Positions 1 to 11,127 of a DNA stretch of 64,000 nucleotides are shown here, piece by piece. The position numbers and the translations under genes are program-made. A model generated the notes under the pieces. It saw only the letters and a list, made by a program, of their open reading frames with translations. It had not been told where the DNA came from and did not search any database. The stretch's first letter is position 1, and each line of letters starts with the position of its first letter. The DNA lies in contig CM050447.1 of the NCBI GenBank assembly GCA_027563935.2, positions 82,445,461 through 82,509,460 on the forward strand, read 5' to 3'. This DNA comes from Costus lasius. Its lineage: Eukaryota > Streptophyta > Magnoliopsida > Zingiberales > Costaceae.

Positions 1-50
1 GTATTGTAACATTCATAAAAATTGTAAAATATCCCCGGGGTTTCCCAACA
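1..50 (+). mobile_element. 3' end of a Copia LTR (family A), cut by window edge
   Basis: The window opens inside an LTR. Its last bases (ATATCCCCGGGG then TTTCCCAACA) match the end of the plus-strand LTR at 34915 and the reverse complement of the start of the Copia #3 LTR at 38754. It ends in CA at base 50 and is followed at once by Copia #1 gag in the opposite orientation. So this is an LTR, solo or part of a full element, inserted in that gag. The mate and the left target duplication are outside the window. Confidence 0.75.
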
Positions 51-59
51 AGAAGCACA

Positions 60-342
60 TTTCAGATCATATTGCCCTCATAATTCTGGTGGCATGTTAG
101 TCAGCATCAAACTAGCAACCTCCAAAGTATCTACCTGATGTTTATCAAAACCATCATTCTCAGCCGCTGAGGCCGAGCATAGAAGTGGCTCAAGAATAGG
201 CTGCTTAAGGATATATAGCTTCCTCTCAAGCCTGAGGACAATCCTCAAGTACATATATATACCAATCTAGTAAATTGGTTCCAACCAACTTATCCATTTC
301 TAGGATAGATTGTAGTGACCATCTGCCATTGTTCGTAGCCAT
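60..342 (-). pseudogene. Copia #1 gag, N-terminal fragment
   Basis: Minus-strand sequence closely matching the Copia #3 gag at 62369-62629, which encodes the NLLDWY..NLR..LK core typical of plant Copia Gag. The start codon on the minus strand would be at 342. Stops interrupt it and it is cut at the left by the LTR ending at base 50. In an intact element Gag forms the virus-like particle that packages the RNA. Only the first roughly 90 codons are here; the rest of Copia #1 lies left of the window. Nonfunctional. Confidence 0.7.
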
Positions 343-578
343 TGATCTACAACAACCAAGAAAGCAGATTAGTACTACTTTGAAATATTTAATCTAGACT
401 TTAATTAAATGATCATGGCTCCCACTATTTTAATCGAATTGATAACCCACAAAGTGAATCGAGAAATCCAAGATTTCCTAGTGGGATAATATCCTTTTTT
501 CACATGAGGTTTTGCATCCCACGAGAGTGGGATGAAATGCACAAAGTGACTCGTACTTCTTAAGGTGAGCACGCCGGC
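343..578 (-). mobile_element. Copia #1 leader, first segment
   Basis: Non-coding sequence between gag and the 5' LTR of Copia #1. It matches 62640-62870 of Copia #3 almost base for base, including the GCATCCCACGA(G)GGTGGGATGA palindrome-like stretch near 515. The leader resumes at 7227-7294, 14489-15803 and 17545-17639 after removal of three later insertions. Confidence 0.65.
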
Positions 579-1537
579 TAATGCTGTCGCAAATGCACTG
601 CTTTATCGAAGTAATAAAAAGATTATCGTTCCCAATGAGGATCTAGCGGTCAAGTACCGATTACACGACTTATTTATATCTAGACGGATCAGTTTGTAGT
701 TTTGTTTGAACCCTAAGTATGAAAAGCAACAAAGGTAGCATTTTTGGGCAAAAATCAGTTTTGAAAAGGTCAGGACTCGAGGTTTCACCACACTCACAAT
801 AATGAATTTAAAAAAAAAATAAATCTTTGAATAGAAAATTATAGTGTTGAATGGAATTTTTCCAAAGGTACATATTACCTACTCCCGAAGCATAATCTGG
901 TACCTAATTATACTAATTTCCTACTCTTGTGATAATTAACGCAACTAGGTCCTTTAAGCTCTATAAAAAACCTTGAAATCCTTCAAACAAACCCAAACTA
1001 CTCTCGTGATTGGATTTGTAAGTTTGAAAAGAATAATTCCGACGTCACAATTCACCTCTCGGTCCTTCTCGCGACATCTAAGACATAAACATACTTAGCC
1101 AGAGTAAATCACATAAATAAACTCAATTCTGATCAAATCAACTCTATAATAATCATGACAAAAACTTTAATAAAAAAGGTTTAATTCAAAGATCGTCAGC
1201 GGGCCACAGGTGTAAATGTTTCTATTACTGTTGCGTGTATTCAAAGCCCGTGAATGACTCACGGCCACGGGTGTGAAAATTACATTTGACCTCTGTTTTG
1301 CCTCAAATTTGATGTACGGCCTCGTCTTTTCATCATGAATCATGTCATGGCCTCAAAACTCATATAATCGATCATTTTTGGGTGATTTAACATATATTTT
1401 AACGAAAACCAAGAAAAGTAAAGTTTATAAACCATAGGAGATAAAAAATACTATAAATTAGTATGAAATCATACAATTAAGCCAAAAATATCATACAAAA
1501 TATAGGAAAAAAAACATAATGTAAATGCAACTCATCA
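579..1537 (-). repeat. N1 3' LTR, internally deleted
   Basis: Matches the right LTR at both ends (ACTGCTTTATCGAAG near 597; GCAACTCATCA at 1537) but lacks about 430 bp. The break comes just after GATCGTCAGCGGGC near 1203 and resumes at the palindrome cluster. Confidence 0.75.
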
Positions 1538-1558
1538 AAATACCATAGACTTAGAATT

Positions 1559-1576
1559 TTGCTTGTCCTCAAGCAA
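1559..1576 (-). promoter_or_regulatory. Hairpin next to the N1 3' LTR
   Basis: TTGCTTGTCCTCAAGCAA is a 7-bp stem with a 4-base loop, 22 bases inside the LTR. The same motif lies just inside the 3' LTR of N2 (27147-27166, one stem mismatch) and N3 (52868-52887). On the coding strand it reads TTGCTTGAGGACAAGCAA, upstream of where the polypurine tract should be. Its position suggests a role in plus-strand priming or RNA 3' structure; that is inference. Confidence 0.6.
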
Positions 1577-2729
1577 TACCATATTATGTAAAGAGAATGT
1601 AAAGATAAGAAACACTTGCTCGTTCTTCCCCTAATCATGTTCTTTGTCCGCAATTTATGCAACCAATTTTTCAAAGCTTGAGAAATTTAAGAAATAACAT
1701 GATAGAAATAAATTCTCAAGACTTTACAATCCAAGATGGATAAAAGTCATGACTCATGTTATCTCAACCAATCTCTACTTACTAAGCATCAAATACTTTC
1801 ACTTTAATAAATCCAATTTACCTGACAGAATATATTTCAATTTCTAGAAATATGGTGATGTTTAAAGTAAGAGGCTTTTATGGCAAACTAATCTTTAAAC
1901 GGTGATATGCCCTTTCTTGTTAGCATCATAACAATATTTAAAGTATACCACATAGTAGTATAATATAACTCATAGTCTTAATAAAAAGTCAGTAGAGTTG
2001 TCCACTTGACCTACAGCTCTTTCTCTCTTTTTTTTCATTTTTATTCTCTATTTTTTCATTTTTTTTCTTCATTTCTGGAGAGAGCTGGTCAAGAGCATGG
2101 TACTTAAATCGTTATCGATCTTTCTGCAAGAGGGATAAATATTCACTTTTAAGATTTTCTCTCAGTTACTTGACCAAAACAGATTTAAAGTGTACCACAT
2201 AGTGGTACAATATAGCTCATGACTTCAGATTTATCAACCAGAGGAGTTGGAGCAAGCCGCTTTATAATATTCTCACCAATTTTCTATTCATGAAAAACTC
2301 TCTATCAAGCAAAAATAGATAAATTAAACTTAAGTATATTCCACTCAGTTTGTATCGCAAGGATGCACAACATTTTATACATGCATTTTATCCATACCAG
2401 AATTGAATTTACTCAAAAATTTAATTCTACATAAAACTTCAAAAATCCCTAAGTCATCAAATCAATTACTCAAAATGCTTTCTAATTACAAAAATCAAAG
2501 ATAGAACATACTCATATACCCTTAAAAATCATAAACATTCTAGATACATATCTATAAAGCTTGAATACAATCAAAATACATGAAGACACTCTAAACTTAA
2601 ATTGTTGCATATACTCATTATTCATTCCACAATTATCAATGAAAACTAAACATGCATCATCCCACAAAGAAAAGTATGCATCGCCCTCAATGTATCAAAA
2701 ATAAAACCATAAAATACTCACAGAGAATA
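1577..2729 (-). other. N1 3' internal AT-rich non-coding region with two hairpins
   Basis: AT-rich with no supported ORF. It holds two related inverted repeats: 1944-1962 (stem TATACCAC/GTAGTATA, one mismatch) and 2191-2209 (TGTACCACATAGTGGTACA, perfect 8-bp stem). They are separated by a pyrimidine-rich stretch, and each is followed by a GAGGAGTT-like word. Equivalent paired hairpins occur in N2 and N3. Confidence 0.55.
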
Positions 2730-3396
2730 TCAATTGGTCTCAGTGTCCTCAGAGTCCTCTACTATATCCGCGGGTAAGTCTGGTAGAATATCTGATGGCA
2801 AATCAGCAAAAGCCTCAGCATGCTGTGGTGAAAGTGTATCCTCTAGAGGCTCTGGTGTTGTAGCTAGTAAATTTGATAAAATGTCTGACGAAAAATCAGT
2901 ATGAGTCTCACTCTGAGCCGATGGTGGAGTAGACATCTCTAGCATCTGAGCTGATTGTGATGCTAATGTGTCCTCTAGATTATCCTTCGTAGGCTACGAA
3001 TCAATATGTATATCAGAGGTCTGTGGAATCTTAGGTACAGTGGACTTTGGAACATCTGAAGGAGGATCAGATGGTAAATTAGTAATAGCCCCCTCCACCT
3101 CCATCGGGGTGCGAGAAGTCTGCTGATCGGCTGGCCCCGTCTCAACAGCAGCAGGAGCTGGCTCAACTGATGGGGCCAATGGTGGTACTAGTGGTGCTGG
3201 TGTCTCAGTGCATGGGGAATATGGAGTAAGAGTCTCATGGATAAGAGATAAACGTGGAGATGCTATCCTCCCCCCAAACAGCAGAGGAGCGTCTTGTGCG
3301 CTTCCTTGTGGCACGCAGATCTCTATCAGTGCGTCGCTCTGTAATGATCTCTACCTCGTCCGATGGACTAGCTGGGGTCTATCCTCTCAGTGCCAT
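2730..3396 (-). pseudogene. N1 second ORF, low-complexity Pro/Ser/acidic protein, broken
   Basis: A minus-strand reading region whose start would be the ATG at 3394-3396. A basic N-terminus (RATRKRTRRSS) passes through a frame change near 3300. A proline-rich stretch follows, then an acidic part with repeated phrases (LEDTL, SDILSNL, LPSDILPDLPADI). It is probably disordered. It occupies the place where N3 carries its plant-transposon-type ORF, but I see no similarity to that domain. No function is assigned. One frameshift and at least two stops are visible. Confidence 0.4.
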
Positions 3397-3855
3397 AATC
3401 ACAGATAAGGCAAACTCCACACAAATCAAAAATCACCAAAATACACAAAAGAACCCACACAACAATGGGCAAGATGAACACAGCAAAGGTTTGTCCAAGA
3501 ATTTGGGAGAAAATCCACTCAATGTCAACCAATCCAGAGAAAATCATTCGCAAATGCCTACTAATCTTGATAAAGAAACCAGAGACTACAATCAGGCAAA
3601 GTTTGCTCATGGATTTGCAGGGATTTTTGGCTGGAATCAAGCAGCAGCGACAAGACCCTTTTCTTTAGCTTGACCAGTGATTCCCTACAAAATCTGGCCG
3701 GAAGATCATCGAAGGATCAGCGGAAAGGATCGCTGCTGGTGGAGGAAGGTCGGGAATAGGAATTCGTCACTTCTAGTGGAAGAAATTGGGTGAAAAATTG
3801 GATTCACGAGTCAAGGCATGAACCCTAACTTATGCCCGTAACGTTTAAAACAGGG

Positions 3856-4045
3856 TCTTCACGGCCCGTGAATGTTTCTGTGACTTAAGTTGCCTTAGCA
3901 AAATAATACTCATGGCCCGTGAGTGACTCACGACCATGACCGTGAAAGTCTCTGTGAACTTTGGCCCTTTTGCATTTTCTTCAGCTTTGAAACTCACAAC
4001 CCATGATGGACAAACGGCTAGGCCCGTGAATGTCTCGTTTGTCAC
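3856..4045 (-). repeat. N1 internal palindrome cluster (CACGGCCCGTG type)
   Basis: Several copies or half-copies of TTCACGGCCCGTGAA occur: TCACGGCCCGTGAATG near 3859, CATGGCCCGTGAGTGACTCACG near 3913, GACCATGACCGTGAA and GGCCCGTGAATG near 4022. They are separated by phrases such as TTTCTGTGAC. The same word recurs in both N1 LTRs (about 1200-1290 and 6868-6980). Confidence 0.7.
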
Positions 4046-4260
4046 CTGTACTTCAAGTAAAAAAATTTTCAAAAATTTCTACATATAAAACAACTTATTA
4101 AAAGATTTTCAATTAATAAAAATTCATCGAATCATGCTGCAAAATTCCTAAAAATTTAAAGAAAATCAAAAACTAAAAGTAAGAGTACTAAAAGGCAAAA
4201 ATTTTAGTTGTCTCCCAAAAACCGCTTGTTTAAGATCATTAGCTCGACCATAGCTTTATG

Positions 4261-4707
4261 TCATGGAGTAGTTGGTGAATCAGTGGCATAGTAGAGAGGA
4301 TATAATCTTCTACTTTTTCTCCATCTCAAGAGTGTGCCGACCAAAGTATATATCCAGTTAAATAGGTGGATCAATGTCGTAGTAGCCATTACATGCATAC
4401 AAAAATAAAAGTTAAAGTCATGCAAAGAATACCTAATAATTTTTCTACATTTATCCAAGAGTAATATCATGCGTTCTTCCGTTAGATTTATATCAACAAT
4501 TGGGAGAAGATTGGAATTAAGATCAAAAATTTCATACCTTGGATTTCTCAAGAAGTTTTCAAATTTCACATTGGGTTTTTCACTTACCTCAATGTCATTG
4601 TGATCATGTATCTCATGTGTTATCATCTTTTTAGTACCTGTGGTTGGATTTGAATCAAATAATAGTTTAGCTACCTCATCATCATTATCCTCTTCATCAT
4701 CTATCAT
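4261..4707 (-). CDS. N1 short ORF with conserved LY-x2-YY-x-TD-x-P C-terminus (unknown)
   Basis: A 148-residue reading frame that begins very acidic (DDEEDNDDE) and ends with a hydrophobic segment at about residues 98-125 and a basic tail RKSRRLYPLYYATDSPTTP. N2 has a counterpart at 31112-31318 ending QRKCRKLYAIYYGTDPPASP. Both stop in CCATGA, and both lie between the gag-like ORF and the TTGGG..CCCAA hairpin. I do not recognise the family. The frame differs from the upstream gag-like ORF, so it is either the frameshifted end of that protein or a separate product. A membrane-associated tail is possible but unproven. Confidence 0.5.
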   Translation of the reverse strand: MIDDEEDNDDEVAKLLFDSNPTTGTKKMITHEIHDHNDIEVSEKPNVKFENFLRNPRYEIFDLNSNLLPIVDINLTEERMILLLDKCRKIIRYSLHDFNFYFCMHVMATTTLIHLFNWIYTLVGTLLRWRKSRRLYPLYYATDSPTTP

Positions 4708-4715
4708 GCAAATTC

Positions 4716-5597
4716 CTAATGAATTTTTCTAGAGAAAAGGAATTGATGGGTCATGTGGTGGTGGTGGTAGAATATGCATAGGATCCTCTTCTTCATCTTC
4801 TCTTCAATGGGGTACTCTATCCTAATACTATCAAATTCAGCCACATCTATCTTGCTACTTCTTAATTGAGGATTCTTAAATTCCTCATCCTTCTTCTCAC
4901 AAGATTCTAAAAGTTTAAATTTTTCTTCAAATATGTCCCAAGTATCTGTGTTGCAATGCACTATGTTATGTGAGAGGGGACTGGATGGCTGGTAAAGTGC
5001 TGAGGAAGGGTTAATGGGGTATTTAGAATTTTCAAAATCATCATAATTTGAAGAAGGTAAATCATAATCCATGACTGGAGTCATGACTAATGATTGTTCC
5101 AACTCTACAAAATTCTCAGATTCATCATGGATTCATTCCTCTATGTTATTTTTATTAGTGCCATAAATTATACTATGAAGTTCCTCACTTTGTTTGGTCA
5201 TATTAGCTATAGAGTTTTCAAGCATGGATTCTAAGTAGGATTCTTGAAGTTGACTAAAGTTTGATTGTGGAATAAATGTTGGGTCGTTCTGATAAAATAA
5301 GTTTTGAAGGTTCTCCCAACTTGGATTATAGGTATTAGGGCATGAGTTAAATGATGAAGAAATCCCTAATTGGCATTTAGTATAATGATGCCCATGATAT
5401 CCACAAATATTGCAAGTAATAGATTGCAACATAGAATATTGCATACTTAAATAAACAGTTTGATGAGTTATAGAATTTATCTTTGCTGAAAGTGATTGTA
5501 ATGCATCTATAACATATTCTCTTGTCATTATCAATGGTACATACCTCTGATTTGACAATTGACATTGGTTGAACATCATATTTTTCAATTTATACAA
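4716..5597 (-). pseudogene. N1 truncated Gag-like ORF with CCHC zinc knuckle
   Basis: A minus-strand frame with one internal stop near 5131. The first part carries a CCHC zinc knuckle (C-NI-C-GYHG-H-HYTK-C), then a segment similar to the end of N3 Gag (LESMLENSIANMTKQSEE). The second part is acidic. The Gag core seen in N3 (FPFSLRDRARSWL region) is missing, so only the nucleic-acid-binding end and an acidic tail remain. N2 has the same architecture. The likely role is RNA binding for a non-autonomous element, or it is simply decaying coding sequence. Confidence 0.55.
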
Positions 5598-5814
5598 TAA
5601 AATTCAGAAATACAAAGTGTAAAATAAGAAATGCAAAACAAAACTTAAATTATCTAGTCTACTGATTTCTGAGTTCTCTTGTTCATACATCGTGTTAATC
5701 CAAAAAGAGAAAAATAAAATTAACCAACTATAAAGAAAAAGAATGCAAAAAATGAAAATAAAAAACATGTCTAGTCTATAAATCTCACGTTTAAATCAAT
5801 ATTGGCTGGCCCAA

Positions 5815-5833
5815 TCCCCGACAACGGCACCCA
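5815..5833 (-). promoter_or_regulatory. N1 primer-binding site (tRNA-Asp)
   Basis: The plus strand reads TCCCCGACAACGGCACCCA, close to the tRNA-Asp 3' end TCCCCGGCAACGGCGCCA. It lies just outside the right LTR start at 5839. This sets the element orientation as minus. Confidence 0.75.
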
Positions 5834-5838
5834 AAAAT

Positions 5839-7226
5839 TGATGCTCCTGCAAGTGTACGGCTTTATCGAAGTAATAAAAAGATTATCGTTCCCAACAAGG
5901 ATCTAGCGGTCAAGTACCGATTACACGACTTGTTTATATCTAGACGGATCATTTTGTAGTTTCGTTTGAACTCTAAGAACGAAAAGCAACAAAGGTAGCA
6001 TTTTTAGGCAAAAATTAGTTTTGAAAAGGTTGGGACTCGGGGTTTCACCACACTCACAATCATGAATTTAACAAAAAAAAAAATATCTTTGAATAGAAAA
6101 TTATAGTGCTGAAAGAAATTTTTCCTAAGGTACAGATTACCTCTTCTCGAAACGTAATTTGGTACCTAATTACACTAATTCCCTACTCTCGTGACAATTA
6201 ACGCAACTAGGTCCCTTAAGCTCTGTGAAAAATCTTGAAATCCATCAAACGAACCCAAACTACTCTCGTGATCAGATTTGAAGTTTTGAAAAGAATAATT
6301 CCGACGTCCCGATTCACCTATCAGTCCTTCTCACGACGTCTAAGACGTAAACATACTTGGCCAGAGTAAATCACATAAATAAACTCAATTATGATCAAAT
6401 AAACTCTATAATAATCATGACAAAAACTTTAATAAAATAGGTTTAATTCATAGATCGTCAGCGGGCTACATCCCTTATCCTGAAAATAAGTTTACTCACT
6501 CATGTTCATCGCATACAGCATGAATATAGATGAATTTGACATGTAATCTCAAAATAAAATGCAAAGAGACACTAAGAAAGTAAATAGAAATGCTTCCTCT
6601 CGATCTGGTGATAAAGATGAAGAGTTTAATCCTCTCCTTTACGTGATCTCTCGCCGAAATTTTGCCCTGAAAGTGAGTTTCGCCCTAGCCGCCGCCTATG
6701 TATTTTATAATTTTTAAAAGTTCCCTTAAAACCCTCCAAAATCCTTTCTTTTAAAGTTTAATCAGTGTAGAACCCATCAACGAAGGTTTCGGCAAAGTTT
6801 GGTTGAGTTCTGATTCAATTCGAGGCCAAATTGAGCGAAAAACTGAATGGGGTGGAAAAAAACTTATGACCTGTGAGTCTATTCATGACCGCGGGTGTGA
6901 ATGTTTCTGTTACTGTACAATAGTGTATATTCATAGCCTGTGAATGACTCACGACCACGAGTCTAAAAATTACGTTTGACCTCCGTTTTGGCTAAAATTT
7001 GACGTACGGCCTTGTGTTTTCATAACGAATCATGTCATGGCCTCAAAACATATAAATTCCATTATTTTGGGGCAATTTTATCTACATTTTTATGAAAACC
7101 AAGAAAAGTAAAGATTTTATACCATAGGAGATAAAAATGCTAAAAATTGGTAAAAAAAATCATACAATTAAGCCCAAAATATCATATAAAATATAGAGAA
7201 AAATATGATCTAAATGCAACTCATCG
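5839..7226 (-). repeat. N1 5' LTR (1388 bp)
   Basis: Starts TGATGCTCCTGCAAG and ends near CAACTCATCG. It includes the part missing from the left LTR (about 6470-6870) and a CACGGCCCGTG-type palindrome cluster at 6868-6980. Confidence 0.75.
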
Positions 7227-7294
7227 CCGGCTGATTGCACTTGACAATTCCCCTTATTGAGACAGTCTAGGCATTTTGTTCCAATGAGGGCTGG

Positions 7295-8531
7295 TGATGC
7301 AGGAGGACCCTCCACGGTAGCTCTAGAACTAGAGAAACACAGCTATGTTGTGGACTTCCCTCCATACAAGGTTCCATCTCCCTTAAAAAGTTCAACGTGG
7401 CGCGACGCAATCACGATAAGGTGATATGAACATTCAAGTCAACCACTAGATCGATTCGTGGGTGCCATCAGTCCATTATCAGCCCACACGGAGGTGTTGC
7501 GACCCATGTGCTTGGCACCCCGGCCACCTGAAGCCCTAGTCAACGATCGCTACCACAACCAGTTGACCAACACGGCCCAAGAACAAGCTAGCACAGTGAT
7601 GAATCAGCCCACCATCAGCAAATTTTGATGTTTCATTACTGCGTGCTCCGAGATGGTTTGACGGCCCGGTCATAGCCTAGAAGGCCTAGTTGCAGCCCAA
7701 AAGGCCCAGCCTATCCGCCAACTTCATCTTCCCTCATCTAGTTTAGTTGGTAGTAGTTAGCATGAGCTAGTTAGTGCTCGCATCAGCATGCTTGCATTAG
7801 TAGCATCTTGACTGCTTTTAGTTAGTTGGAGTAGGTAGTTATACTTGTGGTGTATTATTTCCTAGTCTTGCTTGTGGTGTGATATTCCCTAGTCATGCTT
7901 ATGGTGTGATATTCCCTCCCCTACTCTATAAAAGGGAGCTGGAGGTTATCTTATTCCTTAGATTTTCTTGTGTGATAGTAGCTCACTTCAGAGACGTTCG
8001 AGTGTGGAGCAAGGTGTGTGATCCTTGGCTCAATCTCAATTCCTCGCCTACCAGTTGTAATTGTCTTTCATTTCAAAGAAGTAAATCACACCGCCGGCGC
8101 ACCAGGTTCACTTATTTTTGGATTTTTCATTGTGTTGTTCTTACTTGATTTCCTTACCCACGGGCATCCGTACGCCGGAGACGTAGAGGTTCCTTGGCTT
8201 TGGTGTGACCACAGGTTCATAGGCGTGCAAGCTGAATCACCACTAAGTCCGCAGCCCTTATTGCTGTGCTGTGCTTAAATCGCTCGCTAAGAGAGGTTAG
8301 TGAGTTTTCATTTGCGTAGTTGGGAGTCATTGGTTTGTTCATCGTCCGTGTTGCCCCAAAACGTATTCATCGCCGTCTTTCGCATTGTTTCTCGCTCGTT
8401 TTCACGTTGCTCATTTTCTGACACGCATTTTACTTCCCTTGTCTCAAGACCCTCTCATGTTTTCCGATCATCGTCTCATAGACCCTTATAGTATGGAGCT
8501 AAGGACCAACCCACCTATAGTAGCTGCATCA
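7295..8531 (+). repeat. G1 5' LTR (1237 bp)
   Basis: Begins TGATGCAGGAGGACCC and ends AGCTGCATCA. A direct repeat of 13253-14488 with many scattered differences, implying an older insertion than G2. Confidence 0.9.
7841..7934 (+). promoter_or_regulatory. G1 LTR promoter: triple 27-bp repeat plus TATA box
   Basis: Three tandem copies of a roughly 27-bp unit built on CTTGTGGTGTGATATTCCCT run directly into TATAAAAG at 7927-7934. The 3' LTR keeps the same layout at 13798-13878 with TATAAAAG at 13885. Tandem units just upstream of a TATA box suggest transcription-factor sites; the factor is unknown. Confidence 0.65.
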
Positions 8532-8535
8532 AATT

Positions 8536-8547
8536 TGGTATCAGAGG
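8536..8547 (+). promoter_or_regulatory. G1 primer-binding site (initiator tRNA-Met)
   Basis: TGGTATCAGAGG lies four bases after the LTR end and matches the usual plant TGGTATCAGAGC site. Confidence 0.85.
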
Positions 8548-8651
8548 AGTTGTGCATTCAATTCTTATTGTTCGCACGATCCAACTCCGTTGCATCTTTA
8601 TATTTCTGCACACTTTCAGCATTTGCATTTTGAGTCATACCTTGTTTGTGC

Positions 8652-9890
8652 ATGGTGACTACGAGGTCACAAACCATGTCCCAGTTCCATGATTCCCAAG
8701 AGTCTGTCCTACCCTCGGAAGGGTCTAAGGACCAGGTTGGTTCGAATGATGCCCTGTCTTCGTGAATAGACAAAATGGAGGATTTTTGTCATGAACTTAA
8801 CCGACTGCTCATGCAGTCCATGGATCAACTCACAGCTTCTCTCAAGGGCGTGAGTGATTGCCTCGAGTCTGTAGAGCGTAGAACCCGAGTCCTGATTGAC
8901 CCCTCCCCGCCAACCTACTGAGCTCCGACTAGGGAGCTACCCCCCCTTAACCCAACCCATTAGGTGTAGGCCCTATGAGGAAGAACTGGTTCCAGAGGAT
9001 GAACCATTTAACAAGGATGATGTGTGGGCTGCACAAAGGCCCCAAGCCCAACCCCAATATGGTCGAAACCAGATGGACGATGATTTTCATCACATCGTGT
9101 GTATTTCACTCGCACCCTTTGACGGTAGCCTCGACCCCACGCAGTTCCTTGATTGGGCCGCTTCGGTCAACAACTACTTTGAGTGGTGCGCTATGCCCCA
9201 ACACCTAGGCATCAACTTTGTGCGCCTCCTACTAGAGGGTCCAACCCGTCTGCATTGGGCAAATGTGGAACAGCAACTAGAGCAGCAAGCCCTCCCACCC
9301 ATTACACGGTGGCAGCGCCTCTGTGAGCGGTATGTTCCCCCCTCCTATCGGCAGTGCCTGTTGGACCAATACAGTAGCATACACCAGAGATCCAATACCA
9401 TTGCTGAGTATAGGCTAGCCTTTGACACATTAGCACTTAGGTGCAACTTGTGACAGGACCCCGAGTTTACCCTGTCTAGATTCAATAATGGACTATGATC
9501 GGAGATCTGAAAAGCCCTACCTGCCTATAACTCGGAGAGTTTGGACCAAACATTCCAGCGAGCTCGGGACATTGAGCAAGACTTGTGTGTTGCTGCTAGG
9601 TGCAGCAAGTTGGTACCTTCTAGATGACCCCTAGCTACCGGTCCCCCACCTATTCATTCTAGAGCCGAGCGCGTAGAGCCCCGATACGCTGCAGCTGTCC
9701 ATGAGGCATGCTCGGAGCCCCATCATGCTCCCACTATTCGTGACCCCCCTAGGCGTCCCACACCCGATGCCCCGCCTCCTCACCTTTCATGGGAGGAAAA
9801 GGGCAAGGCACTAGCTCATGGGTCCACGAACCATGTGAATTGTTTCAATTGTCTCCAACCTGGTCATTATTCGAAGGATTAACCCAAGCG
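8652..9890 (+). pseudogene. G1 gag
   Basis: Starts at ATG 8652 (MVTTRSQ, compare MQTRSK in G2). An early stop and a frame change near 8900 come before the readable core at 8896-9453 (FDGSLDPTQFLDWA .. LLEGPTRLHWANVE .. ITRWQRLCERYVPP), the Gypsy Gag domain shared with G2. More stops follow. The zinc knuckle near 9842 is C-FN-C-LQPG-H-YSKD followed by a stop codon where the last cysteine should be. It would normally form the particle and bind RNA, but is not translatable now. Confidence 0.85.
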
Positions 9891-11127
9891 TCTTGCCCAT
9901 GCTGACAAGAGTCAGCACTGGTTGGCTATTATGACCCGTGAGTGCACTGAGCGTGACATTGAGCCTGAGTGCTATACTAGTGAGGATGAGTTGGGTCAGC
10001 CCACACTTGCGGTTGTCCGGTGCACTCTAGTGCAAACCCCTCCATGCGAGGATTGGAGGTGAACCAATATTTTCACGACTTACATCAAATGCAATGAGCA
10101 TTCGTGTAAGATTGTTATTGATGGCGGTAGTAGCCTGAATGTGGTGTCACGCACTGCAATCACCCAGTTCAACCTTACACTTGAACCCCACCCGAAGCTG
10201 TATTCCATCGCTTGGGTCGACACATCGAGCCTACCTGTCACCCACCGATGTCAAGTTACCATTAGTTTTGGGGACTATAAGGAGAAAGTTTGGTGCGACG
10301 TGGCAACTATGGATGTTGCCCACAAGCTGTTGGGTTGCCCTTGGCTATACGACCGTGATGTGGTCCACTATGGCTAGTCGAACACTTATGTCTTCGACCA
10401 CAATGACCAGAAAATCCGGCTCAACGTAGGCCCGCCCAAAGAGATGCGTGCATCAACATCTAAGGGCTTGATTGTACCCTCGAAACCCACTGCTGTTGGT
10501 CCTTAATGCGCACCCCGGCACTGATCCACGAAGCTAGCAAGACTAAGGTGGTTTATGCCTGATGTTGCATGAGGCGGTGGACTCATTGCCCCAAGCGGAG
10601 ACGGACCCTCCAAACGACATCACCCCCCTCTTGTCTGAGTTTAGCGACATCTCACCCGAGGATCTACCTCATGGACTCCCCCAGAAAGGGAGATCCAACA
10701 CGTGATAGACTTGGTGCTGAGAGCCCCTCTCCTAAACTTGCCCCACCATATACTCAACCCCACTGAACACATCGAGTTGCAATGTCAAGTGGATGAACTC
10801 CTCACAAAGGAGTACATCAGCAAGAGTCTTAGCCCATGTGTTGTCCCTGCCCTACTCACGCCCAAGAAGGATGGACCTTGGCGTATGTGCATAGATAGTC
10901 GAGCCATTAATAAGATCACCGTCAAGTACCAGTTTCCCATACCCCATCTAGACAACATGCTCAATTTGGTTTTGGGTTTGTCATGGTTTACCACGTTGGA
11001 CCTCCGGAGCTGATATCACGAGGTCCGCATCTACAAGGGTGACGAATGAAAGAGTGTGTTCAAGACCAAGGATGGTCTGTACAAGTGGTTAGTCATGCCC
11101 TTTGGCTTGACAAACGCCCCTCCACGT
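9891..11127 (+). pseudogene. G1 pol, protease and N-terminal reverse transcriptase
   Basis: Same frame as the gag core. The protease motif VIDGGSSLNVVS is at about 10110-10150, matching VIDGGSSLNAVS in G2, followed by LLGCPWLYD. RT begins near 10702 with TPKKDGPWRMCIDSRAINKIT. Stops are visible near 10063, 10375, 11011 and 11047. Near 11127 a base is missing in the NAPSTF motif, which throws the reading into the next frame. Broken. Confidence 0.85.

Larger units (their letters stand above)
579..7226 (-). mobile_element. N1: non-autonomous Gypsy-like LTR element (tRNA-Asp primed)
   Basis: A 6.6-kb element on the minus strand, inserted in the Copia #1 leader with target duplication CCGGC (574-578 and 7227-7231). 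The LTRs are at 579-1537 and 5839-7226. The PBS sits at the inner edge of the right LTR, so the right LTR is the 5' one. In coding order it holds a zinc-knuckle gag-like ORF, a short ORF with a conserved C-terminus, a palindrome cluster, a proline/serine/acidic second ORF and paired hairpins near the 3' LTR. I see no protease, reverse transcriptase, RNase H or integrase, so it would depend on another element. The terminal bases have decayed (TA at 579, CG at 7226). Confidence 0.8.
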
